This document shows positions 45,649 through 53,955 of a stretch of DNA of 64,000 nucleotides, in pieces (positions within the stretch are counted from its first letter, which is position 1; each line of letters opens with the position of its first letter). The translations under genes were made by a program, and so were the position numbers. The notes under the pieces were generated by a model. That model was not told the DNA's origin, did no database searches, and saw nothing but the letters and a program-made list of their open reading frames with translations. Source of the DNA: CBDANZ01 sp965197865 (GTDB taxonomy: Bacteria; Acidobacteriota; Vicinamibacteria; Vicinamibacterales; CAVVIG01); NCBI GenBank assembly GCA_965197865.1, contig CBDANZ010000002.1:62001-126000 (forward strand), given 5' to 3'.

Positions 45649-46506
45649 ATGCCAGATGCATGGGATGACGAGGTTCTGAAACGGAGCGATGACCTCCGCG
45701 ACCCGAAGCCTAGCGGGCGCCCTGCAGGACTCTGGGTCGTCGTCGCGGTGTTGATGGCGGCGGCCGCCATCACTGCCTACGTGGTCTTCAGCGGGCGACC
45801 GGCGTCAGAAGGGATGACGACAACGGTCGAAGTGCCTGAACCGGTCGCCGCGGAGGTGCCTGTTCAACCGCTCGGCAGCGACACGGCGCCGATCGACCTT
45901 CCGCCGCTCGATGAGAGCGATGTTATCGTCCGCGAGATGGTTCGGGCGCTTTCCGGGCACCCGCAGGTGGCGGCGTGGCTCGCAACCGACGGCCTGATTC
46001 GCAATTTCACCGTGGTAGTCGCGAACATCGCGGAAGGGAAGACGCCCGCTCCGGTGTTGCGGGCGTTACGGCCGTCCGCCGGCTTCCGTGTGACCGAGCT
46101 CGGCGACAACCTCTACATTGATCCCCGGAGCTACGAGCGATACACCGGGTTTGCTGAAGGCGTGGCGTCGATTGATCCAGCTGGGAGCACGCGACTCTAT
46201 GCGCTGCTCAAGCCGCGCATCGAGGAGGCGTATGCCGAGCTCGGCTATCCAGACAGGCCCTTCGACCGCACGTTCGAACGCGCGATTGTGGCACTGCTCG
46301 AACCTCCCGTGCCAGACGGTCTGATCCGCGTGGAGCCCCGAGGCATCGGCTATGGGTTCGACGATAGACGATTGCAGGCTCTGACAGCCGCGGAGAAACA
46401 GCTCCTGCGCATGGGACCAGAGAATGCTCGCACCGTTCAGCGGAAGCTCCACGAGATCGCGCTGGCCCTCAACATTCCGGCCGAACGGCTGCCAGTGTCA
46501 GAATGA
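45649..46506 (+). CDS. DUF3014 domain membrane protein
   Basis: A protein of 285 residues. The start follows GAGGTGGAAG. After a charged N-terminus comes a single transmembrane helix (LWVVVAVLMAAAAITAYVVF, about 28-47), then a periplasmic DUF3014 domain: LPPLDESDVIVREMVRALSGHP, WLATDGLIRNFTVVVANIAEG, YERYTGF and YALLKPRIEEAYAELGYPD. Function unknown. Confidence 0.88.
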   Translation: MPDAWDDEVLKRSDDLRDPKPSGRPAGLWVVVAVLMAAAAITAYVVFSGRPASEGMTTTVEVPEPVAAEVPVQPLGSDTAPIDLPPLDESDVIVREMVRALSGHPQVAAWLATDGLIRNFTVVVANIAEGKTPAPVLRALRPSAGFRVTELGDNLYIDPRSYERYTGFAEGVASIDPAGSTRLYALLKPRIEEAYAELGYPDRPFDRTFERAIVALLEPPVPDGLIRVEPRGIGYGFDDRRLQALTAAEKQLLRMGPENARTVQRKLHEIALALNIPAERLPVSE

Positions 46507-46738
46507 TCCCCGGGGTCGCCCTCGAGCACGACGCTGTCAGATCGTCCGTTGCTGCCAGACAACTGGCCCTTCACGGGTCGGGCTCAAGCGGACATGGCCG
46601 ATAGTTAACGGCGGGACGACCAGATGTTTTCCGAGACCGAAAAGGGGACCGTCGGAGGGCCAGTTTGCTCATGGTCTGAGCCGCCGCCTAGGCGAAGATC
46701 GGAGGGGGGCTGAGACAGCGTCCGATTTGAGGATCCGT

Positions 46739-47385
46739 TCAGGCCCCGGGCGGCGGGGCTTGCTCGTCGAAGTGGTGATACCAGTGGGCACCGCTGCAGA
46801 ATGGTTTGTTCTTGCTTCGCCCGCACCGGCAGAGATGGAAGTGCTCACGTGACGCGCCCTCGCCCCACTCAACCCCCGGCAACTCGGCGCCGCCCTTGAC
46901 TGCGTAGGGGCCATTCGGCGCGATCAGAATCATCGGATCGCTGTCGCGATCACGGTGCTCGACGCCATCGATCGAATAACTGAGCGCACCGGAGGGCACT
47001 GTGCGACGGTCGCGATGATCGCGTCCACACTGTCGCCGCGGGGATCGATCCACGGCTCCTGGCGCATCCGGAACGCTGCCTTCAGGGTGTCTGTGCAACG
47101 AGCCGAGTGGGCACAAATGCCGCGATTGTCGTGAATGGTGATTCGCGCGCCGACATAGGCTTCGCGCTGGTCCGGCACTCTGTCTGGCTCCTCGTCGCCG
47201 CTGAAGCCGTTCGTCTTGTGCGTGCCATCGCAGTACGGCTTGTTCTTCGAGCCCCCGCACCGGCACAACGCGAGCCTTCCCTCTGACTGGTATACCTTGC
47301 CGTCGGGGAGCCCCTTGAGCATCCGGTAGTCGGCGACAAGTAGCGGCCCGTTCTCGCTCGGCGTGATCGTTGGGATATCGCTCAT
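46739..47385 (-). pseudogene. Double CDGSH iron-sulfur protein, frameshifted
   Basis: The first frame (start 47385) has the first CDGSH site CRCGGSKNKPYCDGTH (about 42-57), then a divergent 4Fe-4S-monocluster-like region with ICAHSARCTDTL and ATVAQCP. After QCP the reading must shift by one base; the correct frame continues SGALSYSIDGVE, IAPNGPYAVKGG and the second CDGSH site CRCGRSKNKPFCSGAHW to 46739. Restoring one base in the C run near 46990 gives a clean product of about 215 residues with three iron-sulfur sites. Either a mutation or a homopolymer error. Confidence 0.75.
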
Positions 47386-47479
47386 CGTAGTCTACCCATG
47401 GCAGTCTACTCCAGGGGGAGACTGTGCCGAAAGCCATGACCCAGCTCAGCAGCCAGTGATTCGTGACAGCCACCGATGG

Positions 47480-47667
47480 GCTGTGGCAGATGACACCCGG
47501 AGCCGACCTAGCGCGCGCCGCCACCGGCGTCGATCACGTGCCGGTGTCGCGGATCGGCCGCGCCTGCTCAGTGACAACGGGCCGTGCTACCTCTCGGCCC
47601 AGCTCGCGACGTATCCCGACACACACGGGCTGCCCCCCCCGCGGAGTGTGCCGTACCATCCGATGCC
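47480..47667 (+). pseudogene. IS3-family integrase-core remnant
   Basis: In one frame reads RPRLLSDNGPCYLSAQLATY and PYHPMP, the middle of the DDE core of IS3-type transposases (SDNGxxY ... PYHPMTQGKIERYH). It is cut at the CTAG of the MITE. The catalytic Glu region is not found on the other side. Confidence 0.6.
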
Positions 47668-47697
47668 CTAGCAGTCCGTATATGGACTCCTCCCGGT

Positions 47698-47931
47698 GAT
47701 CAAGCGAGTGGGTCGTGACGGTCGGTCCTTCGCGTCGGTTGCGGTCGTATATCCGGCCTGTCCGTGGAGAGCCTTTGCCTCCTGGCCAACATGGATAGTC
47801 GCGCACCGCGGGCCAATCGTGGTGCCGGCGTCGAGCGCCAGGGCTGCTATCGGCCTGATGCGGTGTCGGTCGGACCGAAGGGCCATGTCAGGGTCACTCG
47901 CTCAGCATCTCGCGTGGAGGTGTAGCTCGGG
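47698..47931 (-). ncRNA. Candidate IS110 bridge-RNA region, copy 2
   Basis: Same sequence as 11744-11977 as far as read. It lies between the transposase stop and the right subterminal repeat. Position fits the bridge RNA of the IS1111 subgroup; structure not computed. Confidence 0.5.
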
Positions 47932-48972
47932 TTACGCCGCGTCCGGCAGTGCGCAGGGCACATCCTTGTGCCAAACCGCCCAAACGAGTCGGCCGAGTTT
48001 GTTCGCCACGGCAATCGTGGCTTTGTTGTAGCCGCGCCGCGCGTGCACCGTCATCGCCCAGTGGTGCAGACGCGTGAGGGGCTGCTGGGCCGCCCGGCGC
48101 CGGTGGGCCGACGCGAGCACCGCGCGCGCGCCGTGGGTGAGTAAGCACCGGAGATACACGTCCCCGCGTTTACTGATCCCCCCGAGGCGCCGCCGCTGCC
48201 CACTCGAGTACTCGCGCGGCGTCAGGCCGAGCCAGCTGGCAAACTGGCGCGCGCGCCGGAATGCGTGGATGTGCCCGACGGTGCCGACGAGGGCCGTGGC
48301 GGTCAACAGCCCAATCCCGGGAATCGTCCGCAGTCGCATCACGACGGGGTCGGCGTCGGCCAGGGCGCGCAATTCCCGTTCCAGGCCGGCAATCCGAGCC
48401 TCAATCGCCCGCACTTCCTCGTGGACGCTCGTGAGCACCTGCCGCAGATGCCTCGGCAACACGGTGGCCGCCTCGTCGAGCAGCACAGGCAAGGCCCGCA
48501 GCGCCGCACAGGCCCCCGCCGGCAGCAGCAGCCCCTGTTCCCGCAAGAGCCCGCGTAACACATTGATGCGCGCCGTCCGCGTCGTCATCCACTGCTCGCG
48601 CACCCGGTGCAGCGCCACGAGCGCTTGCTGCTCGACCCGCTTCACCGGGACACGGGGTATCTCGCCCGACCGGATCGCCTCGCGGATCGCCTCCGCATCC
48701 GCCCGGTCCGTCTTGTTGCGCCGCACGTAGGGCCGCACGTACGCCGGGGGCACGAGGGTGACGCGATGGCCGTGTTGCTGGGCAACCCGCCCCCAGTAGT
48801 GGGCGGTGCCACACGCCTCCATCACCACATGGGTCGGCGGCGTCTGCGCGAGAAAGCGGGCGAACCGTGCGCGGTTGAGTCGCTGGCGCGACCACACGCG
48901 CCACCGGGCATTGGCGATCGCCAGCTCGAACACGGACTTTGCCAGGTCAACGGCCACTGTCGTAGCATCCAT
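47932..48972 (-). CDS. IS110-family transposase (recombinase), intact
   Basis: A 346-residue protein; ATG 48972 follows AGGAGG. DEDD/RuvC-like N-terminal domain: VAVDLAKSVFELAI (Asp), VVMEACGTAHYW (Glu), VRRNKTDRADAEAIREAI (Asp, Asp). C-terminal transposase_20 domain: LRTIPGIGLLTATALVGTVG and SGQRRRLGGISKRGD carrying the candidate catalytic Ser. It has two base differences I could identify from copy 1, plus the missing 13 bp there, so this copy may also have been the source that mobilised copy 1. Confidence 0.95.
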   Translation of the reverse strand: MDATTVAVDLAKSVFELAIANARWRVWSRQRLNRARFARFLAQTPPTHVVMEACGTAHYWGRVAQQHGHRVTLVPPAYVRPYVRRNKTDRADAEAIREAIRSGEIPRVPVKRVEQQALVALHRVREQWMTTRTARINVLRGLLREQGLLLPAGACAALRALPVLLDEAATVLPRHLRQVLTSVHEEVRAIEARIAGLERELRALADADPVVMRLRTIPGIGLLTATALVGTVGHIHAFRRARQFASWLGLTPREYSSGQRRRLGGISKRGDVYLRCLLTHGARAVLASAHRRRAAQQPLTRLHHWAMTVHARRGYNKATIAVANKLGRLVWAVWHKDVPCALPDAA

Positions 48973-49060
48973 TTCGGTTTCCTCCTGGTTGTGGCTGATG
49001 GGCATCAGCTGATGCGGCACATCATGCCGCATCGGAACCGGGAGGAGTCCATACCATCAT

Positions 49061-49202
49061 GGTGAAAGTCGGGCGCTGCACCGAGACGAGCGAGGCGCCT
49101 CGCGGGCAAGGCGCGACGACCGAGAATACCGCCTGTATTTGATGGAGGAGCAACGCAGGCCACGAGGATGCATCGCTCGTCGAATGCAGACGGACTTTCA
49201 CC
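49061..49202 (+). repeat. MITE body, copy 2
   Basis: 142 bp bounded by inverted GGTGAAAGTC, identical in plus orientation to 10486-10627. Here the right end is intact (GACTTTCACCACGGACTGCTAG in two parts) and the left end is the one split by the IS. Confidence 0.75.
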
Positions 49203-49239
49203 ACGGACTGCTAGCCTTTTGTTCATGGCATTTCTCCGT

Positions 49240-49485
49240 TCAAAGTGCATGAGCGATCTTCGCGCGATGCGGGTGCCCTTGCTCGATCTTCTGCCACTCT
49301 CTTTGCATAATTTCACCCAGGATTTCCGGTTTGCCTGCCCCGAACACGCCGATACAATACCCACAACCGACTGCCACCGAATCTTCCAGTCGCGGCCCCT
49401 CCCGTACCTTGAACGCCAGCCCCGTGACCTGTCCCGAGCCGGAATCGACTGGAGACAGCTCGGTTCCATCGGGTCCAGGGTCGAT
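49240..49485 (-). pseudogene. Remnant of an unrecognised protein gene
   Basis: An 82-codon frame following a TAA at 49486-49488 reads IDPGPDGTELSPVDSGSG, VTGLAFKVREGP, VAVGCGYCIGVFG and EILGEIMQREWQKIEQG. This looks like real protein, and upstream of the TAA the frame continues as VLVVP. A related start (LVVPEIDRGPD) lies at about 12400-12430. Function unknown; the TAA makes it non-functional. Confidence 0.4.
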
Positions 49486-50077
49486 TTACGGCACCACCAA
49501 GACGCCTCCCCCCGATCGAGTCCTCTCGGTTCCCCCTGATACCACCCCAGTCGGGGAGATATAGGGGAGACAACACTTCGGTAGGTCGTGAATCGCAGGT
49601 CGTTGGTTATTAGGATCCACGATTCACGACCCTGGAAGGACGCCCCCCTGGCTAGTTTCCGGTCGTCGCCGTCGGCCAGCCTTCGTCGATCGGCTTCGAC
49701 GGATGCGCAGTGATTTGCAGGTCAGCGCAGTGGTGGTAGGAATAGCCGCCCGGCTCTTGGCTACAAGGAAAGGAATACGGACTGCCCGATTCGCTCTTTA
49801 CCTGGAATCACGTAACCGTATCCTCAGATAGCCACTTACCTTAGTTTGACCTGGCTGGTCAGGGAGGCAGTCTGACGGAATAATTAACAGCATGAGTTGG
49901 CGCCCAGGGTGCCGGACGTCTGAGCATATTACGCACCGTAAAGACTGGTTCGCGAAGCCGCGACAGGTGTCCGATTCGCTGCGACGACCGCCCCTTGGGC
50001 TGCGCCGGACCGGGATCGAGGTGACGTTCATACGGGCGCCACACACACGGAGACGGGCTCATCCTTCTCGATAAGAC
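49486..50077. other. Gene-poor stretch, nothing recognised
   Basis: About 590 bp of short frames on both strands; no coding match, RNA gene or clear repeat seen, apart from the short segment shared with 12395-12435. Confidence 0.45.
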
Positions 50078-50551
50078 ATGTTGCGGCGAAACCTTGTCAG
50101 AGGCCAGGTGAGGACGCCCAAGAACCACCAGCGGCAACGCGTGGACTTGTCGCAGCAGTTGCGGGCTGAGCTTCGCCTATGGCGGTGGCGTCAGCGTGCG
50201 GTGTGGCTGAAACACGGGCAGCCCTTTCCTGAGTGGGTGTTTCCGTCGGTCACTGGCACGGCGCTCGACGAATCGAACGTGCGGAGAGCATTCAACCGGA
50301 TTCTCGATGCCGCGGGTTTGCATCGGCGAGGTCCACATCAGATGCGGCACACATTCGCGAGTCTGTTGCTGCAGGACGGCGCCGCCATCACCTACGTGAG
50401 CCGGCAACTCGGGCACAAGGACGGCTCAATCACGCTGCGGGTGTACGCGCATTGGGTCCCCGACGCGTCGGCCGTTCGGGCCGTGGATCTCCTCGACGAC
50501 ACGCAACCATCCGCAACCCAGACGCAACAGGCGTCTGGATCGGGTGAGTGA
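50078..50551 (+). pseudogene. C-terminal half of a tyrosine integrase
   Basis: A 157-residue product with GRTPKNHQRQR-like beta hairpin, PEWVFPSVTGTALDESNVRRAF, then GPHQMRHTFASLLLQDG (His-x-x-Arg), SRQLGHKDGSITLRVYAHW with the second His and nucleophile Tyr. The N-terminal DNA-binding domain and the first catalytic Arg are missing. It ends 28 bp before the tRNA-Lys fragment at 50580, the usual position of an island integrase relative to its tRNA site. Confidence 0.8.
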
Positions 50552-50579
50552 AAAAACGCGCTAAGTCCTTACGGGAGAA

Positions 50580-50626
50580 TGGTGAGCCAGGACGGAGTCG
50601 AACCGTCAACCCGCAGATTAAGAGTC
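50580..50626 (-). repeat. 3' fragment of tRNA-Lys, probable attachment-site copy
   Basis: 47 bp identical to 53302-53348, the 3' part of the intact tRNA-Lys(CTT), in direct orientation 2.7 kb away, then abrupt divergence at the anticodon loop. A hallmark of tRNA-targeted integration. Confidence 0.85.
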
Positions 50627-50650
50627 AACACAAGATCAAAGCCGATCGCA

Positions 50651-50681
50651 GCCGACCTCTGAAAATCGGGGTCGGCTTTTT
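50651..50681 (+). terminator. Intrinsic terminator
   Basis: GCCGACC ... GGTCGGC (7-bp GC-rich stem, loop of 12) followed by TTTTT at 50677-50681. It reads in the plus direction and would end transcription from the integrase side before the IS1182/IS5-like element. Confidence 0.7.
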
Positions 50682-50848
50682 CATTCACGGGTCATCCACT
50701 GCCGATTGAGGTCGCGTCTCTCGGAATCCGTTGCACACCTGTTGCACGCGCGACGGGGCATTCCTCTACCCCTTGGAAAGACTCGAACTCCTCGCGACAC
50801 GGGTTCTAATCCCCAAGGGGCGGACTAGAAACGCGCCGGGCAGCTTAA

Positions 50849-52329
50849 CAGCCCGTGGTGAAAGTCGATCGAGCAGCCCCTTGTTATTGGCGAGGGGATC
50901 GACAGGATCGATCCCGCTCCTTACACTGTGGCGCATGGCCATGGGCACCCGCGACCCCGAACAACCTCCGTTGTGGATTGCCGCGTCGGATCTGCCGGTC
51001 TCGCCTGGGCATCCGTTCTACACGCGCTTGAATGCGTTGCTGGATGCCGACGGCTTCGACACCTTCGTGGAAGACGCCTGTCGATCCTTCTACGCGCCGG
51101 TGTTGGGCCGCCCGAGTCTGGCGCCCGGTCGCTACTTCCGCTTGTTGCTGGTTGGGTACTTCGAAGGCATCGATTCGGAGCGCGGCATCGCATGGCGTGC
51201 GGCGGACTCGCTGGCGGTGCGGAGCTTCCTGCGACTCGGGCTGGAGGAGGCGGCCCCGGATCACTCGACGATTTCGCGCACCCGCCGCGTGATCGATGTG
51301 GAGACGCACCGGGCGGTGTTCACGTGGGTCCAGCAGCGCCTGGCGGCCGCCGGCCTGTTGAAGGGCCGGACGATCGCGATCGACGCGACGACGTTGGAGG
51401 CCAACGCCGCCATGCGGAGTATCGTGCGCCGGGACACGGGGGAAGCCTACCAGGCGTATCTGACCCGCCTCGCCGCCGCCTCGGGGATCAAGACGCCGAC
51501 GCGCGAAGTCTTGGCGCGGTTTGATCGCACGCGGAAGAAGAAAACCTCGAACAGCGAGTGGACCAGCCCCAGTGATCCTGACGCGAAGGTCGCGAAAATG
51601 AAAGACGGCCAGACGCACTTGGCGCACAAAGCCGAGCATGCGATCGATCTGGAGAGCGGCGCGTTGGTCGCGGTGACGGTGCAGGGCGCCGATCAGGGCG
51701 ACACGAGGACGCTTGTCACGACGGCGATCACGGCGGCCGAACAGGTGGAAGCCGCGCACGCGACGACCGACGCGCGCGGGAGGTTGGAGGACATCGTCGC
51801 GGACAAGGGCTATCACAGCAACGAGACGATGGTAGACCTGGCTGCGGTGGGCCTGCGGTCGTACATTTCGGAACCCGACCGTGGCCGGCGCGATTGGTCC
51901 GACGCGCCGGATGCGTACGCGCCCGTCCATGGGAATCGCCGCCGTCTCCGGGGCGCCCGCGGGCGACGCTTGCGGCGGCGACGGGCGGAACTCGCCGAGC
52001 GATCGTTTGCCCACCTCTATGAGACCGGCGGGATGCGACGCACGCACTTGCGGGGACACGACAACATCTTGAAGCGTCTACTGATTCATGGCGGCGGCTT
52101 CAACTTGGGGCTCGCGATGCGCCAGTGCCTCGGCATCGGCACGCCACGGCGCTTGCAGGGCCGCGCCGCAGGCGTCTTGGCTGTCTTCATCGCCGTATGG
52201 GCGCGCCTCGGCGCTCTCTGGGGGAACCATGAACCAAGATTCGTTGATCGATCGCCGGGGTCGTCGCCGCGTCATTGTTTTGAGCTGCTACCCGTCGCCG
52301 CGTGAATCGCAGGGTTTAAACACAGACTG
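50849..52329 (+). mobile_element. IS1182/IS5-like insertion sequence
   Basis: About 1.48 kb flanked by TTAA on both sides (50845-50848 and 52330-52333), fitting a 4-bp YTAR-type target duplication. The left end CAGCCCGTGGTGAAAGTC matches the MITE ends at 10478 and 49194 in 17 of 18 positions. The right end starts CAGTCTGTG and then departs. It carries one intact transposase. Confidence 0.75.
50935..52305 (+). CDS. IS1182/IS5-like DDE transposase
   Basis: A transposase of 456 residues; starts at 50935 (MAMGTRDP) or 50941. N-terminal DUF772 region: FYAPVLGRPSLAPGRYFRLL, YFEGIDSERGIAWRAADSL and DHSTISRTRR. DDE core: TIAIDATTLEANAAM (Asp), EDIVADKGYHSNE (Asp), LAERSFAHLYETGG (Glu). Complete. Since the MITE ends match the left end of this element, this enzyme or a close relative is the candidate that moves the MITE. 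Confidence 0.9.
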   Translation: MAMGTRDPEQPPLWIAASDLPVSPGHPFYTRLNALLDADGFDTFVEDACRSFYAPVLGRPSLAPGRYFRLLLVGYFEGIDSERGIAWRAADSLAVRSFLRLGLEEAAPDHSTISRTRRVIDVETHRAVFTWVQQRLAAAGLLKGRTIAIDATTLEANAAMRSIVRRDTGEAYQAYLTRLAAASGIKTPTREVLARFDRTRKKKTSNSEWTSPSDPDAKVAKMKDGQTHLAHKAEHAIDLESGALVAVTVQGADQGDTRTLVTTAITAAEQVEAAHATTDARGRLEDIVADKGYHSNETMVDLAAVGLRSYISEPDRGRRDWSDAPDAYAPVHGNRRRLRGARGRRLRRRRAELAERSFAHLYETGGMRRTHLRGHDNILKRLLIHGGGFNLGLAMRQCLGIGTPRRLQGRAAGVLAVFIAVWARLGALWGNHEPRFVDRSPGSSPRHCFELLPVAA

Positions 52330-52399
52330 TTAAGGGAGGCTTTCACGGCGCCGTTGGGCAGATCACAGTCAACCGCACGGCCGGCCGGGGCGCACCGCA

Positions 52400-53041
52400 C
52401 TAGTGAAGAAATACTTTGGCGTACCGGAACTGGACGGCGAGCTGATCGTCGGGCACCCGCTGAAGCCAGAATTCGAAGTTGCCCAGCGCGCCGACGTTGA
52501 GCGTGGCCGTGATGAACGGTTTGTGCTGCCACGCCTCGTCGCCGAACTTGTATGCGGAGTAGCCGGCACCGGCCTTGAGGCGGGCGAAGTCGTATTCGAG
52601 CTTCACGTGCTCGAGCAGGTGCTGCGCACGCCCCGCGTCGTTCAGCGGCACGTACGCGAGATACGAAGCCTCGAGCGGCACGCTGGGCGCCAGCCGGTAG
52701 CTGCCCAAGAAGTAGGGCTGGAAGTACAGCGCACCATTGGCGTGCTCGCCGAACGCTCTGGCCAGGAAGCCTTCCGTGATCAAGAATCCCCTGCGCCCCT
52801 CGAAAGGCACTCCGCCGCCGCCAATCCACATTTCTCGGTGCAGCTTGGGATTGTCGAAATCGATGTAGCCGATATCGAGCGCAATGAGCCTGCCTCGCTT
52901 GTGGCTGACTCCCGCGAAGTGGTAGGCGCCCCGGTCGGTCGCCGTCCGCAGCAGCAGGAGGGTCTCGTTCGGCGCCTGCGCGCGCGCAGGGACGGCCATC
53001 GTTGCCAGCAGAAGCAGGGTTGTCAGGGCGTACGCCGGCAC
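52400..53041 (-). CDS. Secreted beta-rich hypothetical protein; longer fused frame possible
   Basis: GTG at 53041 opens a signal peptide (VPAYALTTLLLLATMAVPARAQA) followed by a porin-like repeat of amphipathic strands (ALYFQPYFLGSYRLAPSVPL, KLEYDFARLKAGAGYSAYK, FEFWLQRVPDDQLAVQFRY) ending in a C-terminal aromatic region. It is likely a periplasmic or outer-membrane protein; family not named. The same frame is open upstream to 53257 and there encodes a separate-looking small module (FVEVDEVLDCWLAPNHRYFK, GDGIYILRND, GGWEVTVFER), so the region is either one fused gene or two genes that lost a stop codon. Confidence 0.6.
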   Translation of the reverse strand: MPAYALTTLLLLATMAVPARAQAPNETLLLLRTATDRGAYHFAGVSHKRGRLIALDIGYIDFDNPKLHREMWIGGGGVPFEGRRGFLITEGFLARAFGEHANGALYFQPYFLGSYRLAPSVPLEASYLAYVPLNDAGRAQHLLEHVKLEYDFARLKAGAGYSAYKFGDEAWQHKPFITATLNVGALGNFEFWLQRVPDDQLAVQFRYAKVFLH

Positions 53042-53301
53042 GTGCTCCCGCTCGCGCCGCCGCCGCTCTCGAGACCGCTCGAACACCGTCACTTCCCACC
53101 CACCCGATGTGCTGTCGTTCCGCAGAATGTAGATCCCATCTCCAGTGAGCACCTTGAAGTACCGATGGTTGGGGGCCAACCAGCAATCGAGGACCTCGTC
53201 CACCTCGACGAATCGTCCGTCGCCGTTGCACAGCCGTTGCACACACCCGCTCGACACGCCCTCCGCCGTACGGCCTGATCGCTGATTTCTCTAGGACAAA
53301 G

Positions 53302-53377
53302 TGGTGAGCCAGGACGGAGTCGAACCGTCAACCCGCAGATTAAGAGTCTGCTGCTCTGCCAATTGAGCTACTGGCCC
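53302..53377 (-). tRNA. tRNA-Lys (anticodon CTT)
   Basis: A 76-nt cloverleaf on the minus strand: acceptor GGGCCAG/CTGGCTC, D arm TAGCTCAATTGGCAGAGC, anticodon stem-loop GCAGA-CTCTTAA-TCTGC, T arm with GGTTCGACTCC, encoded CCA at 53302-53304. The 3' part is duplicated at 50580-50626. Confidence 0.97.
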
Positions 53378-53521
53378 CAAACGCGCACGCGAACTGGGTC
53401 ATCCGGGCACCGGTTCGTTTGGTCAAGGAGTGAATCAGTGACCCAGCGGCGAGATGATCAAATGACCGCATTCGAAGGTGAGTAAGAAAGCGATTCTAGT
53501 ATAGTAGAATTTCGTTGAGAC

Positions 53522-53598
53522 GCGCCCGTAGCTCAGCTGGATAGAGCGACAGGCTTCGAACCTGTAGGTCGGGGGTTCAACTCCCTCCGGGCGCGCCA
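53522..53598 (+). tRNA. tRNA-Arg (anticodon TCG)
   Basis: 77 nt: acceptor GCGCCCG/CGGGCGC, D arm TAGCTCAGCTGGATAGAGC, anticodon stem-loop ACAGG-CTTCGAA-CCTGT, T arm with GGTTCAACTCC, encoded CCA. It has the same acceptor and D arm as the next tRNA. Confidence 0.96.
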
Positions 53599-53872
53599 GC
53601 CTTCGCTCGCGTCCTCCCTCTTCATCGCCGACGCGGAGAATCGTGATCGGTTGTTTCGTTCGGCAACACCACACACGTGGCTGCACGAGGCGGTCGGGGC
53701 CTGCCCCCTGTCGTTCCGACCTGGGCGCGTCGCCCTCCAACCAGCCCCTGATCGGATCGACGACGGTGACGGTCGAGCCACACGGACCTCTACGACAGCG
53801 GTTTCGATAAACCCTTTCGACCGATTCGCAGGATGATAGAATTCCGATCCGATTCTGTCATCTCAGATCGGG

Positions 53873-53949
<77 letters not shown>

Positions 53950-53955
53950 CTTCTG

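Larger units (their letters stand above)
47668..49214 (-). mobile_element. Nested MITE plus IS110-family element, copy 2 (intact)
   Basis: A 1547-bp unit ending in CTAG-CAGTCCGT repeats like copy 1. Reading left to right: 12-bp MITE end, IS110 element in minus orientation (subterminal repeats 47681-47697 and about 49036-49052), then MITE body 49061-49202 and the complete right MITE end. It is exactly 13 bp longer than copy 1, accounted for by the deletion there. The flanks differ from copy 1, so this is an independent locus. Confidence 0.85.

Noticed and set aside
50790..50845. tRNA-like stretch (GGGTTCTAATCCCC) left of the IS1182/IS5-like element
   Set aside because: No acceptor, D or anticodon arms could be built around it.
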